Positions 61,567 through 64,000 of a DNA stretch of 64,000 nucleotides are shown in pieces. Position 1 is the stretch's first letter, and each line of letters begins with the position of its first letter. Both the position numbers and the translations under genes were made by a program. Source of the DNA: Frankia sp. RB7 (lineage in GTDB: Bacteria; Pseudomonadota; Alphaproteobacteria; Rhizobiales; Xanthobacteraceae); the NCBI GenBank assembly GCA_030403585.1, contig JAUEPE010000008.1, positions 1 through 64,000 on the forward strand. The letters run 5' to 3'. The notes below the pieces were generated by a model that was not told where the DNA came from, searched no databases, and saw only the letters and a program-made list of their open reading frames with translations.

Positions 61567-62484
61567 ATGGATTATTTCGCCCAGCAGCTCATCAACGGCC
61601 TCGTGCTCGGCTCCATCTACGGCCTGATCGCGATCGGCTACACGATGGTCTACGGCATCGTCGGCATGATCAATTTCGCCCATGGCGACGTCTTCATGAT
61701 CGGCGGCTTCATCGCGCTGATCACCTTCCTGATCCTGATCTCGCTCGGCCTGACCGCGATCCCTGTGATCCTGCTGATCGTGCTGCTGGTTTCGATGGCG
61801 ATTACGGCGCTCTATGGCTGGACCATCGAGCGCATCGCCTACCGGCCGCTGCGCCATTCCTTCCGCCTCGCGCCGATGCTGTCGGCGATCGGCATGTCCT
61901 TCGTGCTGACCAATTACTCGCAGATAGCGCAGGGCGCCCGCGTCAAGCCGATCCCGCCGCTTATCACCGGCGGCTACACGCTGCATGAGAGCGCGGACGG
62001 CTTCGTGATCCGGCTGTCCAACGTCCAGATCGTGGTGGTCATCACCACCATCGTGTTGCTGGCGATCTTCACCTGGCTGGTCTCGCGCACACGGCTCGGG
62101 CGCGACATGCGCGCCTGCGAGCAGGACCAGACCATGGCGGCGCTGCTCGGCGTCGACGTCGACCGCACCATCTCCATGACCTTCGTGATCGGCGCTGCGC
62201 TCGCCGCGGTCGCCGGCCTGATGTACCTGCTCTACTACGGCCTGGTCGATTTCTTCATGGGCTTCGTCGCCGGCATCAAGGCCTTCACCGCCGCCGTGCT
62301 CGGCGGCATCGGCTCGCTGCCCGGCGCCATGCTCGGCGGCCTCGCGATCGGCCTGATCGAGACGTTCTGGTCGGCCTATTTCTCGGTGGAGTACAAGGAC
62401 GTCGCCGCGTTCTCGATCCTGATCGTCGTGCTGATCTTCATGCCGACCGGCCTGCTCGGCCGTCCCGAAGTCGAAAAAGTCTGA
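61567..62484 (+). CDS. livH: Branched-chain amino acid ABC permease LivH
   Basis: A 305-residue polytopic permease. The first TM segment contains LINGLVLGSIYGLIAIGYTMVYG, cited in part, and the C-terminal half holds the EAA-type loop GGIGSLPGAMLGG. It forms a heterodimeric channel with LivM for leucine, isoleucine, valine or related substrates. Its partner livM starts 13 bases downstream. The liv binding protein and livF are not inside the window. The 285 bases upstream are shared with the Gln-rich gene. Confidence 0.9.
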   Translation: MDYFAQQLINGLVLGSIYGLIAIGYTMVYGIVGMINFAHGDVFMIGGFIALITFLILISLGLTAIPVILLIVLLVSMAITALYGWTIERIAYRPLRHSFRLAPMLSAIGMSFVLTNYSQIAQGARVKPIPPLITGGYTLHESADGFVIRLSNVQIVVVITTIVLLAIFTWLVSRTRLGRDMRACEQDQTMAALLGVDVDRTISMTFVIGAALAAVAGLMYLLYYGLVDFFMGFVAGIKAFTAAVLGGIGSLPGAMLGGLAIGLIETFWSAYFSVEYKDVAAFSILIVVLIFMPTGLLGRPEVEKV

Positions 62485-62497
62485 CGGATCGCCACGC

Positions 62498-63823
62498 GTG
62501 ACAGTCACCCCGCACGAGACCACCAAAGCAAGTCGCACCGCCGACATCCCCTTCCTTCTGAAGACCGCTTTCATCAACGCGCTGATCGCGCTGGTGCTGT
62601 TCTCGCTGATGATCGGCATTCGTACCGAGGCGGGCTCCGACGGCCAGCTCACTTATTGGACGCGCTTCGGCGACCTCGCTTCGATCGTCGCCGCGGTGTT
62701 CGGCGGATCGATCGTGATCGAGCTGCTCAGGCAATGGATCGGCCCGACCGGCGCCGAGAAGCTGGTGCCGCCGGCCGTGCAGAGCGGGATATCGTTCATC
62801 GGCCACTACCTCGCGCCGGCGCTCCTGATCTTCACGCTGCTGGTGCCCGTGATCTTCTATAACCAGCGCTACATCCTCGACCTCGCGATCCTCGTGCTCA
62901 CCTATGTGATGCTGGGCTGGGGCCTCAACGTCGTGGTCGGGCTCGCGGGCCTGCTCGATCTCGGCTACGTCGCCTTCTACGCGGTCGGCGCCTATTCCTA
63001 CGGGCTGCTCGCCACCAGTTTCGGCTGGTCGTTCTGGATCTGCCTGCCGCTCGCCGGCATCCTTGCCGCGTTCTGGGGCGTGCTGCTCGGCTTCCCCGTA
63101 CTGCGCCTGCGCGGCGACTATCTCGCGATCGTGACGCTCGCCTTCGGCGAGATCATCCGTCTCGTCATCATCAACTGGCAGGATCTGACCGGTGGCCCGA
63201 ACGGCGTCTCCGGCATTCCCCGCCCCACCTTCTTCGGCATTCCGCTCGACAACAGCGACGACGGGTTGGCTGCAAAACTCGGCATCGAATACTCGCCGAC
63301 CCATCGCATCGTCTTCCTGTTCTATCTGATCCTGGCGCTGGCGCTGCTGACCAACTGGGTCACGATCCGCCTGCGCCGCCTGCCGATCGGCCGCGCCTGG
63401 GAGGCGCTGCGCGAGGACGAGGTCGCTTGCCGCGCGCTCGGGATCAACACCACGACTACCAAGCTCACGGCGTTCGCGACCGGCGCCATGTTCGGCGGCT
63501 TTGCCGGCGCGTTCTTCGCGACCCGCCAGGGTTTCATCAGCCCGGAATCCTTCACCTTCCAGGAATCGGCACTGGTGCTTGCCATCGTCGTGCTCGGCGG
63601 CATGGGTTCGCAGCTCGGCGTCGCGCTTGCGGCACTCACAATGATCGGCGGCTTCGAGCTGTTCCGCAGCCTCGAGAACTACCGCATGCTGGTGTTCGGC
63701 ATGGCGATGGTGCTGATCATGATCTGGCGGCCGCGCGGCATCATCGGCCATCGTGCTCCAACCGTGTATCTGACCAAGGCGCAGGCCATCTCCTCCGACC
63801 TCGTCAAGGAGGGGCACGGATGA
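62498..63823 (+). CDS. livM: Branched-chain amino acid ABC permease LivM
   Basis: A 441-residue permease, longer than typical LivM because of about 100 extra N-terminal residues with two or three extra TM segments. The core has GLAGLLDLGYVAFYAVGAYS and the C-terminal EAA loop VLGGMGSQLGVALAA. It is the second channel half with LivH. The start is GTG 62498. Its stop overlaps the livG ATG in ATGA. Confidence 0.9.
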   Translation: MTVTPHETTKASRTADIPFLLKTAFINALIALVLFSLMIGIRTEAGSDGQLTYWTRFGDLASIVAAVFGGSIVIELLRQWIGPTGAEKLVPPAVQSGISFIGHYLAPALLIFTLLVPVIFYNQRYILDLAILVLTYVMLGWGLNVVVGLAGLLDLGYVAFYAVGAYSYGLLATSFGWSFWICLPLAGILAAFWGVLLGFPVLRLRGDYLAIVTLAFGEIIRLVIINWQDLTGGPNGVSGIPRPTFFGIPLDNSDDGLAAKLGIEYSPTHRIVFLFYLILALALLTNWVTIRLRRLPIGRAWEALREDEVACRALGINTTTTKLTAFATGAMFGGFAGAFFATRQGFISPESFTFQESALVLAIVVLGGMGSQLGVALAALTMIGGFELFRSLENYRMLVFGMAMVLIMIWRPRGIIGHRAPTVYLTKAQAISSDLVKEGHG

Positions 63824-64000
63824 GCGGCGAGCCAATTCTCAGCGTCGAGCAACTCACCATGCGTTTCGGCGGCATCGTCGCCGTGCAGGACCTGTCGTTC
63901 GCGGCCGAGCGGAAAAAGATCACCGCGCTGATCGGGCCGAACGGCGCCGGCAAGACCACCGTCTTCAACTGCATCACCGGCTTCTACAAGCCGAGCGGCG
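63820..64000 (+). CDS. livG: Branched-chain amino acid ABC ATPase LivG (partial, cut by window edge)
   Basis: Only the first 60 residues are present. The sequence starts MSGEPILSVEQLTMRFGG and has the Walker A loop GPNGAGKTT before the edge. It is the first of two ATPases of the liv-type importer. The ATG overlaps the livM stop. The rest of the gene continues to the right. Confidence 0.9.
   Translation, partial: MSGEPILSVEQLTMRFGGIVAVQDLSFAAERKKITALIGPNGAGKTTVFNCITGFYKPSG

Noticed and set aside
62438..63835. A 465-codon open frame on the minus strand.
   Set aside because: It is antisense to livM, and livM has the expected membrane topology and neighbours.

Overview
The window looks like chromosomal DNA of a Bradyrhizobium-type alphaproteobacterium. 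This is inferred from protein families and gene order, not from a database search. The evidence is high GC, a CIRCE-preceded groESL operon, an alphaproteobacterial usg gene, a Cox-type molybdo-flavoprotein cluster, protocatechuate-branch pca genes, and several families of long palindromic intergenic repeats. I see no phage, transposase, integrase, tRNA, rRNA or CRISPR array. The right edge cuts a liv ABC operon inside its first ATPase gene.

Layout: 1-6.1 kb holds small metabolic enzymes (quinone oxidoreductase, HCCA-isomerase/DsbA-like protein, GST, MetE-like methyltransferase, Gpt, CinA-like MoCF protein). 6.3-11.0 kb is the bacterial Anbu (ancestral proteasome beta subunit) neighbourhood: circularly permuted ATP-grasp, alpha-E, transglutaminase and Anbu, with a CMD-family gene inserted. 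11.0-19.0 kb holds an SDR, an MFS exporter, a CNT-type transporter, a threonine aldolase plus amino-acid binding protein divergent from a LysR gene, a cupin with a histone-H1-like tail, and usg. 19.2-21.5 kb is groES-groEL behind one good and one degenerate CIRCE element. 21.5-28.9 kb holds lepB, a LysR gene divergent from a cysteine hydrolase and a GST, a membrane-anchored Tlde1/DUF2778 protein, and a FecR-domain protein next to a CHASE2 adenylate cyclase.

28.9-34.6 kb is a surface-glycan island: a three-part TPR/glycosyltransferase/methyltransferase protein, a GT25, a GT39 and a GT2-GtrA fusion. 35-41.2 kb holds small exported proteins, a DUF72-DUF488 pair, PhzF, and an amidohydrolase-MFS-GntR catabolic unit. 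41.2-46.2 kb holds a membrane cyclase and a TetR-HlyD-ABC export operon. 46.3-50.6 kb holds ArsR-AHSA1-GFA, DUF2000, CYTH-CHAD and DUF4189 genes. 50.8-57.6 kb is a Cox-type cluster (coxG, S, M, D, E, two XdhC-type genes and a MobA-like fusion) that lacks the catalytic large subunit. 57.7-60.4 kb carries pcaB, pcaD and pcaC. The end holds a 52-residue Gln/Gly-rich protein and livH-livM-livG.

Non-coding signals are unusually clear. Three regulators (GntR, TetR, ArsR) have a TTGACT -35 box, an operator palindrome overlapping the promoter, and a predicted transcription start at or near the start codon, suggesting leaderless autoregulated mRNAs. At least seven palindromic repeat families fill the gaps between genes, and one of them supplies the stop codon of two unrelated genes.
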